A stretch of DNA of 64,000 bases from Azolla caroliniana (lineage: Eukaryota > Polypodiophyta): the NCBI GenBank assembly GCA_043228905.1, contig JBHGNT010000016.1, positions 14,756,001 through 14,820,000 on the forward strand. The letters run 5' to 3'. The notes under the pieces are model-generated. The model did no database searches and was not told the origin of the DNA. It was given only the letters and a program-made list of their open reading frames with translations. Of this stretch, positions 1-11,243 are shown piece after piece (position 1 is the first letter of the stretch; the number at the start of each line of letters is the position of its first letter). The position numbers were made by a program, and so were the translations under genes.

Positions 1-740
1 TTTAGTTTTTCATTACACAAAATATAAAAATAAACCTAGGGCCTATTGGCATACAATGACGTGCAAGTAAGGTTTTGAACCTTACACCTCAAGGATAGGA
101 GGCAATTAACATACCATTAAGGCTATGTTGTTTTCTTCATTATATTTTTCACATGTAACTACTCGTACATGAGAGCTTGAATGAGGTACATGGTCATCAT
201 GCATCATATGTGCTGCATGCATGCCAAATGGCAATCATGCATCACATGCATTTCATGCATTGTATGCATGTCTTACACCCTCACATGCATCATATGCATG
301 GGGGCATCTATATAAGAAGGAAAGGAAGGGAAAGGAAATCAGGTGACATATGGAATTAATAAGGTAATAATAAAAGCTTAGTTGTCTCATTGGCAATGTA
401 TCTTGTCTCTCAACCTTGAGGTGAAAGGTTCAAACCCAGGACTTGTATTCCTACCCGTATTATCTACCTTTAATACTTTCTCGCTTGTGCTAGTCCTTCC
501 GGTCCAGAACACTGACGGTCCAACTTCATTGTCTTGCATGATTCCTTCCATCCTCCATCACCACTTGCGGATAGAGGCCGGTGCTTGTCTACGCGCGCAC
601 ATCGCGACGTTTGGCACATGTGTGACGTGCTTCGTGACATCTTTGTGGTGCGGTAAATATTTTCTCTCTCTCCCTCCCTCCTTTTTCCCAGTCAACCCAG
701 ACAAGTGTCTTCGACAACAAGAATGACCCAATTGTAAACC
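1..740. repeat. Composite repeat with tRNA-like ends (copy 1)
   Basis: No gene is seen here. The layout is a tRNA-like segment on the minus strand (about 60-135: B-box-like AAGGTTCAAAACC and A-box-like TAGCCTTAATGG when read on minus), then a stretch dense in CATGCA words (about 190-305), a TATA-like TATATAAGAAGG at 309, and a second tRNA-like segment on plus (A-box-like near 379-397, B-box-like AGGTTCAAACCC at 426-437). The same order of parts recurs at about 54990-55975, so this is a dispersed repeat and not unique DNA. It may be a SINE-derived composite or an LTR-type fragment. The segment after 440 shows nothing I recognise. Confidence 0.5.
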
Positions 741-993
741 TAAACGACCGATTCCTTACAAGCACAAGTCACCCAATTTATCCTCCTTGGAAAAGACCCC
801 GGAGGTTCCGTTCGACCAACCCGCAGGCACGGATTTCCGTGACAACGTGTCTTACCAACCTCTAAAGGTGTTCGGATGTCTTGCTTATGTGCATGTAGCA
901 AAGAACAAGAGAGAGAAATTGGACCCGAAGTCTCGGCCATGCATATTCCTTGGATACATCGATGATGATTTCGGATATCAAGTGTGGGACTTG
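741..993 (+). pseudogene. Copia integrase C-terminal fragment, part 1 (target of element A)
   Basis: From about 787 to 993 the plus strand encodes the end of a Ty1/copia integrase of the same type as elements B and D, with the conserved VFGCLAYVHVA, KLDPK, PCIFLGY and FGYQVWDL blocks. The reading is cut at 993 by insertion of element A and resumes at 11678 (VDRKVFWSRDIVFMEDKT). The 5-base ACTTG at 989-993 is repeated at 11673-11677. The sequence is clearly more diverged from B and D than they are from each other, so it is an older relative. The first ~45 bases of the interval are not assignable. Confidence 0.8.
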
Positions 994-1425
994 TGTTGAG
1001 AAGCAAGCTCAACAAAGGTATGTGATGCTTATTGAGAAATAAGTTATAGTAGCTATTAGCTAATTAGCTACTAGTGGACATAAAGGTGAAACAACTATTT
1101 AGCTATGCACAACTATTTAGCTACTAACAACTATTTAGCTACAGACAGCTAATTAGCTGCATATATAAGTCACTTATATACTTAGGTAAAAAGTAAGTGT
1201 AGTAAGTAGAAGAGAGTAGTAGTGAGAGTAGTGTAGAGAGTTGTAAGAATAGAAAGAACAAAAAACAAACGAGAGCAAGTTGAGCTCTGCGTGTAATGAA
1301 GTAGAAGCTTTTGGATTGTGCAAAGGTAAGTCTCCTTCCCCTTCCCTTTTCTGTCTTGAGCACTAAACGATCCAACACATCACGATCCGTTGTGCCCACA
1401 AAAGAGCCATAGCACCTTCGTAACA
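994..1425 (+). repeat. 5' LTR of element A
   Basis: 432 bp, starting TGTTGAGAAGCAAGCTCAAC and ending CGTAACA, matched by the 3' copy at 11224. The U3 part has many AGCTA/TAGCTAAT words between about 1048 and 1160. A TATA-like GCATATATAAG lies at about 1158-1168. The LTR is followed at once by a primer-binding site. Confidence 0.95.
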
Positions 1426-1438
1426 TGGTATCAGAGCT
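1426..1438 (+). promoter_or_regulatory. Primer-binding site of element A (initiator Met tRNA type)
   Basis: TGGTATCAGAGCT directly follows the CA end of the LTR. This is the usual plant copia primer site complementary to the 3' end of initiator methionine tRNA. Confidence 0.93.
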
Positions 1439-1563
1439 GAGTTGCTCATAAAGAATATTAGAACAATACAGATCTGAGAAAGGTTGTTTCTTTGTTTGCT
1501 GATCTGAATCAGAGAGTTGTTTGTTGAAGTAATTGTAGCAAAAGACCTAATTTGAAAGAGAAA

Positions 1564-3121
1564 ATGGCTACAGAAAATGGAAGCCAAATAGTCACAAAAA
1601 AATAAGATAAAAACAATTTCTCAGCATGGAAATTCAGAATGACAAATTTCCTAATGGGAAAAGGATATTAGGATTACATTGAAGGATACCTAGAAGAGGC
1701 TCCAGAGATCCTTGAAGAAAATGCAACTGCTGCATAGATTATAACATTTAAAGAATGGAATCAAGGGGAAAGAAAGGTATTGCATTGACTCTCACTTAGC
1801 ATCTCAAATTGGATGCTTGGACACATACAAGATGTTATGCTTCCAAAAGAAGCTTGGGACAGTTTAGTAAAACTGTTTGTAGTGAACACAAAAGGCTAGA
1901 AAGCTTTAGTTGAAGACTGAGCTAAATACCTTGGAAAAAGGTAAAATGTCAGTGAATGAGTATGCTCCGAAAATAAAGAGCGTATGTGAATCACTTGTTT
2001 CTATCGATGTGAAGGCAAAGAATGATGATAAGGTGGAAATATGCTTAAGAGGTTTAGGATCTCAATATAAAAGCTTCAAAACATCTATTCTCACAAGGGA
2101 TAGCATCCCAAGTTTTCCAAATGTGATTTCAATGCTTGTAGTGGAAGAAAGAAATCATATGGATGATGTAAACAAAGGAAACTCTAAGACTGAGGAGCAA
2201 GCCCTCTACAATAGTGTTGGAAGAGGCCGAGGAAGAGGCCATGGAAGATTTGGTTCAACTAGAAGCAACAATAGTTATCAAGGAAGAGGACAACAGGTTA
2301 CAAGTGGAAGAAACAACATCAGAGGCAGGGGGAGCAATCGAGGAAGAGGTAAGCAAACTTATTTGAATGATGATGGTTTTTGGTATTGTGGAAAACCAAG
2401 CCATACACAGGTTGAATGCTATAAAAAGCAAAATGATGAAAAAAGAGGGAAGAGACAGCAAAATAATTATGCCTCAACTAGTGATGACTGTGATAAAGAC
2501 GATGCATTTGTGGTGCAACATGAAACAGCAACAATGGCTGAATGTTCACAGAGATGTAATGAAGAGTTTATGTGGTATGTAGATTCTGGGGCATCTAATC
2601 ATATGACAGGACATGCAAACTGGTTTGAAAGTCTAAGAGAACTAGAGATTCCTAATTATGTATAGACAGGTGATAATACCACTCACCAAATAGAGCATGT
2701 TGGAGATATCCCATTGTGGGAAGAAAAAGGGAAAACAAAATATATGCTGAATGTTATGCATGTGCCAAACCTTGCAAAAAATTTGATTTCTATTGGACAA
2801 ATAGTGGAGCAAGGAATGCAAGTTAAGTTTAAGCAAAGTGGATGCTTTATAGAGAAACGGGGAAAGCTTATTGCAAAAGGAAAACATCAAGGAAGAATGT
2901 TTGTGTTAGATGTGGATATGCCTAAAAAGATTACAGTCATATTTGCAGAAGGAATGAGTGTAATCTCAGATGTGGAAATGTGGCATAAAAGAATTGGTCA
3001 CATAAGTATGCAAACCTTGAAAAATATGTTGAGGAAAAATGCAGTGGCTGGACTGCCTAAGTTGAAAGACTGTAAGATGAGCAAAATATGTGAAGCGAAA
3101 CAGGTTGCCTTTCCCTCATGA
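1564..3121 (+). pseudogene. gag-pro: Element A gag-protease (broken)
   Basis: The first ATG after the primer site is at 1564. The N-terminal gag (UBN2-type capsid) has several in-frame stops, and the frame shifts near 1900. From 1910 to 2665 the frame is open: capsid C-terminus, an arginine-glycine-rich nucleocapsid (about residues 105-150 of this part), a zinc knuckle FWYCGKPSHTQVEC whose first Cys is Phe, and the protease motif WYVDSGASNHMT. A TAG at 2663 interrupts the protease. The same frame then continues through the GAG-pre-integrase domain (MWHKRIGHISMQTL) to 3121, where another frameshift near 3095 passes into integrase. The lost zinc-binding Cys and the stops mean no functional product. 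Confidence 0.88.
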
Positions 3122-4241
3122 AAGACATGTGAGCAAAAATTTGTTGGATTTGCTACATACAGATATATGGGGACCAACAAAAAATGCATCAATTAGTGGA
3201 TGTAAGTTTTATGTAACATTCATTGATGATTGCTCAAGGAAAACATGGGTTTACTTCATGAAAGAAAAAAATGAAGTTTAAATGCATGGTAGAAAAGCAG
3301 GTTGGAACTAGAATAAAATGCCTAAGATCTGATGGAGGAGGAGAATACTTCTCAAATGAGTTTTCTGATTTCCTATGTAATCAAGGAATAAGGAGACAGT
3401 TTACATGTAGATATACTCCATAGCAAAATGGAGTTGCTGAGAGAAAAAACAAAACTCTAGTGAACATAGCAAGAGCCATGATGACAAAAATATATATGCC
3501 ATTGTATTACTGGGAAGAAGCTGTAAACACAGCAAATTATATTCTAAATAGATGTATAACATCTAGAGTGCATGAAGTAACTCCTGAAGAATGTTTCTAT
3601 GGCAGGAAGCCTAGTTTAGAACACTTAAAAGTGTTTGGATGCCTTGCCTATGTTCATGTACCTACTGAAGTAAGAAGTAAGCTTGATCCAAAAGCTGAAA
3701 AATGTGTTTTTGTTGGATATTCAGAGGAACAAAAAGGGTATAGATGCTATAACCCTTTCACAAAAAAGATTGTGGTAAGCCGTGATTTAATATTTTATGA
3801 GTTGGGCAGCTGGTACAACCAAAAACAAAATGTAGAAACTGATGAAGACTGTGAAAATGAAGACAGAGAAAAATTTGAAAATGGAAGAGATTGCCATGGA
3901 GATGGAAACAATGTTGGACAACAAAGTTCCACATCAATGGAATGTATTGGACCATCTAGAAGCTCAGGTAGTAAATTTGAATCTAATGCATGGAGTGGAA
4001 AAAATGCAAGACACAAAAAATATGATGATAGAAAGGGGAAACAGAATATGCAAGAATATGAAATGCTTGATGATGGGTCTAGAAACATGGAAGATGTAGA
4101 TTCAAATACATCATTGGATGATGAGCTTGGTATAGGAGCCTTGAAAATCCCTAGTATGGAAAAAGCAATGAAAGATGCACATCAGAAACTGAGAAGATTA
4201 GATAGAGAGAAAAATATTGTTGAAAGATTTGGTTATGACAC
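3090..4241 (+). pseudogene. int: Element A integrase (broken)
   Basis: The Ty1/copia integrase core is readable: LLHTDIWGP (first catalytic Asp), CLRSDGGGEYF (second Asp) and NGVAERKN (Glu), then the VFGCLAYVHVP and CVFVGYSEEQKGYRCYNP blocks of the C-terminal part. Breaks are a frame change near 3280, a TAG at 3421 where related elements have Gln, and a frameshift near 4240 before RT. After the conserved part there is an acidic linker of about 150 residues, as is common between integrase and RT in copia polyproteins. Confidence 0.88.
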
Positions 4242-5044
4242 ATGGCTATGCATTATGCATACATGTCTAAAGTGGTACACATCCCTAATCCAAATAGTTT
4301 TGATGAAGCAAAATCTAATAAGAAATGGGTGAATGCAATGCAAGAAGAAATAGATGCATTGGCTGAAAACAGAACATGGGATTTGGTGAAGTTACAGAAA
4401 GGAAAAAATGTTGTAGGTTGCAAATGGGTCTACAAAACAAAGCATGATTCCAATGGAAATGTTAGTAGATATCAAGCAAGACTTGTGGCAAAGGGATATG
4501 CCCAGATGCATGGAAATGATTATGATGAAATATTTGCACTGGTGGCAAAAATGGCAACCTTGAGAACACTACTTGCTGTGAGTGCAACCAAAAGATGGTT
4601 TCTGCACCATATGGATGTAAAAAATGTCATTTTACATGGTAACTTGGAAGAGGAAGTATACATGTGTCAACCACCAGGTTTTGAAGATAAGAAGCATCCA
4701 AAATATGTATGTAGGCTGAAAAAGGCTCTCTATGGACTGAAATAGGCACCGAGTGCATGGCATAAAGAACTTTCAGAATCTCTGAAAAAAATTTCCTTCA
4801 AAATGTCAAAAGCTGATCCATCATTATATGTAAAGAAGATAAATGATTGCATTGTTGTGATTTTGATTTATGTAGATGATTTAATCATTGGAGGTAATTC
4901 CATGGATGAAATAAGCAAGCTGAAAAAAAATCTTGAAATGCAATTTCATATGAAGGATTTGGGAGAGCTGAGATACTTTCTTGGCATTGAGATGATCAAA
5001 TCTGAAAGTGGTATATATATGTTGCAAAAACAATATGCAACAAC
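4242..5044 (+). pseudogene. pol: Element A reverse transcriptase, 5' part (cut by element B)
   Basis: Copia RT with WVNAMQEEIDAL, GCKWVYK, MDVKN, YVCRLKKALYGLK and the catalytic YVDD at 4869-4880. One TAG at 4743 replaces the Gln usual in KQAP. The frame reads up to 5044, where element B begins, and resumes after B at 10380 without a shift once one copy of the ACAAC target duplication is removed. Confidence 0.92.
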
Positions 5045-5646
5045 TGTTGGGATTACGGTCCCTCCGGATGGGATGGTCGGATGTCCGGGAATCGGGAATG
5101 AAGACCCGAATGAGGAGTACCCGGTATCGGAGCCGGATGATGAAGACCCCGGCTACGGAGCCGGATGACGAATGTACCCGGAGAGAGATCCGGATGCGGG
5201 GACATATTTGTGAATATGTTTGCCAAGGGCCCTTGAGGCTATATTTGTAAATAGCCCGAAAGTCATATGTGTATAAATATGACTTAGGGCAAACAGTTTT
5301 GTTGTTGCTCATTTTTCTGTTTTCCACTTAGAGGGAGCGAAGTGAAAGCAGCAGAGAGTGAGAGAGAGAGAGAGAAAGGAAGAGGTCGACGCCTCTGTGT
5401 AATACCGCCGCCTGTGGCGAGGACAGCGAGCTCAAGGTTGTCGCCCTGCAGCTCGCCATTGTACATTCCCTGCGTATAGTGATAGTTGGAGTCTTGCACT
5501 CCCGTGGTTTTTCCCGTCTAGGGTTTTCCACGCTAAACCTTGTGCATTCGAGTCTCTCTCTGTGTTATCGATTTTCTGCTGCATTGATTCGTGTTTCCTC
5601 GGTTGTGGTCGAGAGGTGAAGAAATTGAAAGCGTCAATTTCTAACA
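5045..5646 (+). repeat. 5' LTR of element B
   Basis: 602 bp, TGTTGGGATTACGG to TTTCTAACA. U3 carries one full 28-bp unit (GATGATGAAGACCCCGGCTACGGAGCCG), which is doubled in the 3' LTR. A TATA-like TGTATAAATATGAC is at about 5270-5283. A GAGAGA tract follows in R/U5. Confidence 0.95.
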
Positions 5647-5649
5647 ATC

Positions 5650-5663
5650 TGGTATCAGAGCGA
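5650..5663 (+). promoter_or_regulatory. Primer-binding site of element B
   Basis: TGGTATCAGAGCGA lies three bases after the LTR end and is of initiator-Met tRNA type, as in element D. Confidence 0.92.
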
Positions 5664-5677
5664 CTGCAGTGCAGAAA

Positions 5678-8047
5678 ATGGAAGGCGGCAACAGCGGGCA
5701 GCCGGGGATGATAGTGCTAAATGCGCAGAACTACGCCGACTGGAAGATAAAGATGGAGGATCTGCTCATTGTTCGGGACCTGTATGAACCGATCGATAGG
5801 TCGGAAATACCCAAGGGGGTACTTGAGACGGAATGGAGGCTTCTGAACCGGAAAGCCGTTGCAACCATTCGGCAATACGTCGACGTGAGCGTTCTACAAC
5901 ATGTGGCGAACGACACCAACGCATATGAGATGTGGCAGAAGCTGTCGGGCCTCTACGAGAGGAAGAATGCGTTGAACCAGACCTCCCTGATGAGGAAGAT
6001 AGTGAACCTCAAGTACCGGGACGGCGAGAGTATGGTGGAACACGTAAGCACGTTCATGGGATTCGTGAACCAGCTTGCGGCGATCAAGTTCCCGTTGGAG
6101 GATGCAATGCAAGCCATCATCCTGATGTGTACATTGCCGGCAAGCTGGGAGAACTTGGTGGTGACTCTCAGCACCTCCTGCACCGAAGATAACTTGTCCC
6201 TACAAACGGTAAAGACAAGCATTTTGAACGAAGAAGCGCGTCGGAGAGATAAAGAACCGGCCTCCGATCCGAAGATGCTGCTTACCGAATCAGATCAGGG
6301 AAGACAACGGAACCGGAGTCCGCAAAGACGGGAGAAGTCGGGGACCCGGTCGCAGTCAAGAGGAAGGCCCACATGCTTCCACTGTGGGAAGCCGGGGCAC
6401 TTCCGAAAGAATTGTCGGCATTACCGAAAAGACAACGGAGCCGACGACACCGATTCGAAGAAGTCTTCGGAACGGAACGGTGCTTACCGGGGAGCCACGG
6501 ACCGGAATGGTTCGGATCGGCGAGAGCAGGACCGGAAAGGAACGACGGCACTCGCGGCAAGTGAAGAGGAGATCATGCTCATCACCGAAGAAGGTGAACT
6601 AAACATTGCCGGCGATGAGACTACCTGGGTGGTTGATTCCGGAGCGTCGTTCCACCTGACCCCGGAAAGAAGATACTTCTCATCCTACACAGTCGGTGAG
6701 CATGGCTGTGTTCGGATGGGAAATGAAGGTACGTGCCGGATTGCCGGCATAGGAGACGTGTGGTTGACAACCTCGACCGGATGCAAAATGTTGCTGAAGG
6801 ATGTCCGACACGTTCCGGAGGTTCGATTGAACCTGATTTCGGCTGGGAGGCTAGACGATGAAGGCTACACAGGTAGCATCCGGAACGGCGTAATGAAGTT
6901 CAGCAAGGGGAGCCTAATAGTGGCTCGGGCCCGGAAAGTCAACACACTGTACCTTATGAGTGCCTGGTTGTGTCTGGAGGAGTTGAACGTGGCAGCCGAC
7001 ACTGCCGGTGAGCTGTGGCACAAGAGACTGTGCCACATGAGTGAGAAGGGGATGAAGAGGCTTGCAGAAGACAACCTTATTCCAGTGAAGCATGTGCACC
7101 TGGAGAAGTGCACCGATTGCCTGGCCGGTAAGCAGAACCGAACCTCCTTCCACTCAAGGCCACCGACGAGACGTAGCGCACCATTGGAGTTGGTGCACAC
7201 TGACTTGTGTCAAGTAGAAACGAAGTCACATGGCGGAGCCCAGTACTTCGTGACATTCATTGATGACCACAGCCGGAAGCTGTGGACGGCACCGTTGAAG
7301 ACAAAGGACCAAGTGTTGTGCGTCTTCAAAGAACTCCATGCGAGAGTGGAAAGGGAATCCGGCAAGAAGCTGAAAGCGATACGAGCGGATAACGGAGGGG
7401 AATACCGGGGGCAGTTCGAGGAGTATTGTCGCTCGAAGGGAATCCGGCTCGAGTTTACTGTGCCGAAGACGCTGGAACTGAACGGGCTGGCCGAGAGGAT
7501 GAACCGGACCATAATGGAGAGGGTCCGGAGTATGCTGGCGCATGCGAAATTACCCAAGGGGTTTTGGGCTGAGGCAATGTCGACGGCGACATACGTGATA
7601 AACAGATCACCCTCGGTACCTTTGGACGGAGACACGCCGCAGAGAGTGTGGACCGGTAGGGAAGTATCCTACCGGCATATGAAGGTGTTCGGGTGTCTCG
7701 CATATGTGCATGTGGCAAACGACCGGAGAGGAAAGCTAGATCCAAAGACCCGGCCATGCATATTCCTCGGTTACGGCGATGACGAGTTCGGCTACCGAGT
7801 ATGGGACCCGGTCGACAAAAAGATATTCCGGAGTCGTGATATCATCTTCATGGAGGACAAGACACTCGCCGACTGGGAGTCGGAGAAGAAGATGAAGAGC
7901 TCCAAGTCGACCGGTGAGGATCAACTCTATGAGGAGCAGTCCCGACCGGCAAGGGACCGGTTAGCACTCGAGGATCCGGCCGAAGACGGTGAAGAAACAG
8001 AACCGGCCGAGGAAGATGAAACTGATACCGGAAATGGATTCGGATGA
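5678..8047 (+). pseudogene. gag-pol: Element B gag-protease-integrase (first half of a frameshifted polyprotein)
   Basis: Open from the ATG at 5678 (first ATG after the PBS, same position as in D) to a stop at 8047. Order: UBN2-type gag, basic Arg/Ser-rich segment, perfect zinc knuckle CFHCGKPGHFRKNC at about 6374-6415, protease WVVDSGASFHLT near 6624-6660, GAG-pre-integrase LWHKRLCHMSEKGM, zinc-binding CTDCLAGKQ, and integrase catalytic residues in HTDLCQVE, RADNGGEYRG and NGLAERMN. The C-terminal integrase block VFGCLAYVHVA is present. Relative to element D, 17 bases are missing at about 8034, so translation ends in ETDTGNGFG instead of entering RT. Confidence 0.93.
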
Positions 8048-9734
8048 AGAGGAAACGGAGGAGCCGGTTACCGAAGCTCCGGAACGGAGATATCCTCTAA
8101 GAGAGAGAAGGGCCCCCCGGAGATTTCCGGAACCAGAGCACGTGCTGCTAACCGACGAAGGGGAGCCGGAGAGTTTTGAAGAAGCAAAGCTTGACACCCA
8201 TAGCCGCAGGTGGTTAAGTGCCATGCAGGAGGAGATGGATTCCCTGCATGAGAACCACACATATGAACTTGTGGAGTTGCCAAAAGGAAAGCGGGCACTT
8301 CGAAACAAGTGGGTGTTCAAGTTGAAACCGGGAGATGCCGGAAACCCCCCGAGATACAAAGCCAGGATCGTGGTGAAGGGGTTCCAGCAGAAGAAGGGCG
8401 TCGACTTCGACGAGATATTTGCCCCGGTAGTGAAGATGACCTCCATCCGGACGGTGCTGAGCATAGCGGCAAGCATGGACCTCGAGGTAGAACAGATGGA
8501 CGTGAAGACGGCATTCCTTCACGGTGACCTCGAAGAAGAGATCTACATGCAGCAACCGGAAGGATTCGAGAAGAAAGGGAAGGAGCACCTGGTATGCCGG
8601 TTGAAGAAGAGCCTTTACGGACTGAAGCAGGCTCCCCGGCAATGGTACCGGAAGTTCGACTCTTTCATGACCGACGAAGGGTACCACAAAACGCAGTCCG
8701 ATCACTGCGTGTTTGTGAAGAAGTTCGAAGGAGGAGACTTTCTAATACTCCTCCTGTACGTGGACGACATGTTGATCGTCGGACGGGACCAGGTCAAGAT
8801 ACGGATGCTGAAGAAAGCGCTTCACCGAACCTTCTCAATGAAGGACCTGGGTCCGGCGAGGCAAATACTAGGGATGCACATCATCCGGGACCGGAAGAAG
8901 AAGCAGTTGTGGCTGTCACAGGAGAAGTACGTGACAAAGGTGCTTCACCGGTTCAACATGTCGGAAGCAAGACCGGTCGGGTCAACCCTCCCGGCAAACT
9001 GCAAGTTGTCCGGCAAGCAAAGCCCCAAGACAAAGGCTGAGAAGGAGGACATGATGAAAGTACCATATGCCTCTGCCGTCGGAAGCTTGATGTACGCAAT
9101 GGTGTGTACAAGACCGGACATAGGATATGCAGTCGGAGTGGTGAGCCGGTACATGAGCAATCCCGGCAAAGAGCACTGGAACGCGGCCAAGTGGATACTC
9201 CGATACCTGAAGGGAACGGCAAACGTGTGCCTCCGATTCGGCTCCGGTAAGCCCGAACTCGACGGCTTTACCGATTCGGATATGTCGGCTGATGCAGATA
9301 CCAGCCGGTCCACATCAGGGTATGTGATGACGTATGCAGGGGGAGCTGTTTCGTGGCAGTCGAGGCTGCAGAAGACGGTTGCATTGTCAACCACGGAGGC
9401 GGAGTACATGGCGGCTGTTGAAGCCGGCAAGGAAATGATATGGATGAAGGACTTCATTAGAGAGCTCGGTATCCGGCAGGAGGAGTACCGACTCTACTGC
9501 GACAGTCAGAGTGCCATCCACCTTGCGAAGAACGCGGCCTATCACTCCCGGACGAAGCACATCCGGCGAAGATATCACTGGATCCGGGAAAGGATAGAAG
9601 ACCAGGAGTTCGTGCTGACGAAGATCCACACGGACGAGAACGGGTCAGACATGCGGACCAAAGTGCTCACACCCGACAAGCTGGAAGCGTGCCAGAAGAG
9701 GGTCGGACTGGAAAGACATCCCATGCCGAAGTGA
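8035..9734 (+). pseudogene. pol: Element B reverse transcriptase-RNase H (second half)
   Basis: After the 17-bp deletion the other frame is open to the stop at 9734. It encodes the full copia RT (MQEEMDSLHENHTYELV, QMDVKTAFLHGDLEEEIYM, catalytic YVDD at 8757-8768) and RNase H (FTDSDMSADADTSRSTSGY, STTEAEYMA, YCDSQSAIHLAKN), ending in RHPMPK. All expected catalytic acidic residues are present and no internal stop is seen. Without the upstream frame it lacks its own gag and protease, so the copy is not autonomous unless frameshifting or complementation occurs. Confidence 0.93.
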
Positions 9735-9744
9735 AGGGGGAGTT
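9731..9744 (+). promoter_or_regulatory. Polypurine tract of element B
   Basis: GTGAAGGGGGAGTT directly precedes the 3' LTR and overlaps the end of the polyprotein stop. It is the plus-strand primer. Confidence 0.85.
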
Positions 9745-10374
9745 TGTTGGGATTACGGTCCCTCCGGATGGGATGGTCGGATGTCCGGGAATCGGGAATG
9801 AAGACCCGAATGAGGAGTACCCGGTATCGGAGCCGGATGATGAAGACCCCGGCTACGGAGCCGGATGATGAAGACCCCGGCTACGGAGCCGGATGACGAA
9901 TGTACCCGGAGAGAGATCCGGATGCGGGGACATATTTGTGAATATGTTTGCCAAGGGCCCTTGAGGCTATATTTGTAAATAGCCCGAAAGTCATATGTTT
10001 ATAAATATGACTTAGGGCAAACAGTTTTGTTGTTGCTCATTTTTCTGTTTTCCACTTAGAGGGAGCGAAGTGAAAGCAGCAGAGAGTGAGAGAGAGAGAG
10101 AGAAAGGAAGAGGTCGACGCCTCTGTATAATACCGCCGCCTGTGGCGAGGACAGCGAGCTCAAGGTTGTCGCCCTGCAGCTCGCCATTGTACATTCCCTG
10201 CGTATAGTGATAGTTGGAGTCTTGCACTCCCGTGGTTTTTCCCGTCTAGGGTTTTCCACGCTAAACCCTGTGCATTCGAGTCTCTCTCTGTGTTATCGAT
10301 TTTCTACTGCATTGATTCGTGTTTCCTCGGTTGTGGTCGAGAGGTGAAGAAATTGAAAGCGTCAATTTCTAACA
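9745..10374 (+). repeat. 3' LTR of element B
   Basis: 630 bp. It is identical to the 5' LTR except for about four substitutions and one additional 28-bp unit at about 9838-9865. It is followed by the target duplication ACAAC at 10375-10379. Confidence 0.95.
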
Positions 10375-11205
10375 ACAACTATGTTGAAGAAGTATGGTAT
10401 GCTTGGATGCAAACCTATTGGTGTACCACTAGATAAGAACTACAAATTGAGGGTTGATTTGGGAGCCAAAATAGAAGATGTAAACATGTACAGGTCTATG
10501 GTGGGTACCCTCATATCTTTGACCATAACAAGACCTAATTGGAGTTATGATGTTGGATTAGTTAGCCAGTTTATGCAACAACCAACAACGCCACATTTGG
10601 ACTGCATTAGAAGAATCTTGAGGTATATAAAAGCTTCTCAGAACTATGGATTGTTTTACAGGGCTGATTTGGACATAAAGCTGGAAGGATATACAGATGT
10701 TGATTGGGCTGGAAGCCAAACTGACAGAAGATCCACAAGTCAATATATTTTTACATTGGGAAGTGCAACTATTTCATGGGGTAGCAAGAAACAAGCTACT
10801 GTTGCATTATCAAGTACTGAAGTTGAATATAAAGGAGCTGCAATAGCCACCTGTGAAGAGGTATGGATCAGAAGATTGCTTTCTGATTTGGGAGAGTATA
10901 TAGATGGTGTAGTCACAATTTGGTGTGACAATATGAGCAGCATTCAAGTGGCAAAAAACCCAGTGTTCCATGCAAGAACAAAGCACATTGAATTGCATTA
11001 TCACTTTGTTAGAGAAAAAGTGATTGATAAAGAAGCGGATTTGTTGTATATAAGTATAAACCAGCAAGTTCCTGATATTCTTACGAAGGGATTGAGCATG
11101 GAAAAACATACACAGTTTATAGACATGATGGGAGTTATAACCATCGGCATGGTAGTTGAAAAGCATGAAGAAAAGAAGATTGAAGATGATCCCAAGAAAG
11201 GATAA
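10375..11205 (+). pseudogene. pol: Element A RT C-terminus and RNase H (resumes after element B)
   Basis: Continues the element A frame after B: MLKKYGMLGCKPIGVPLD, TRPNWSYDVGLVSQFM, RNase H with GYTDVDWAGSQTDRRSTS, LSSTEVEYKGA and CDNMSSIQVAKNPVFHARTKHI, and DILTKGLSMEKH. The final ~25 residues are Lys/Glu-rich (VEKHEEKKIEDDPKKG) and stop at 11203-11205, just before the purine tract. No stop occurs inside this part. Confidence 0.93.
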
Positions 11206-11243
11206 GTTGAGCTTGAGGGGGAGTGTTGAGAAGCAAGCTCAAC
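11206..11243 (+). promoter_or_regulatory. Polypurine tract of element A within a 10-bp inverted repeat
   Basis: GTTGAGCTTG at 11206-11215 is the exact reverse complement of CAAGCTCAAC at 11234-11243. Between them lie the purine tract GAGGGGGAG and the LTR start TGTTGAG at 11224. The same arrangement is found in element C, and weaker forms in J and N. Confidence 0.8.

Larger units (their letters stand above)
5045..10374 (+). mobile_element. Ty1/copia LTR retrotransposon B (GC-rich family B/D)
   Basis: Complete young element. LTRs are at 5045-5646 and 9745-10374, with PBS at 5650, a long polyprotein and the purine tract AAGGGGGAG. A perfect ACAAC duplication lies at 5040-5044 and 10375-10379. 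The LTRs differ by only about four substitutions in ~600 bp plus one extra 28-bp repeat unit in the 3' copy, so insertion is recent. The only obvious coding lesion is a 17-bp deletion at about 8034 that separates integrase from RT. The domain order and the integrase/RT motifs resemble the Tork/Tnt1 group of plant copia elements. That lineage call is from memory and not tested. Confidence 0.95.

Noticed and set aside
177-359. Short His/Met-rich open frame
   Set aside because: It is a translation of the CATGCA-rich repeat core, not a protein-like sequence.
6865-7757. Antisense open frames of 80-140 codons opposite elements B and D
   Set aside because: They mirror the GC-rich sense codons of gag-pol at identical places in both copies and lack any recognisable domain.
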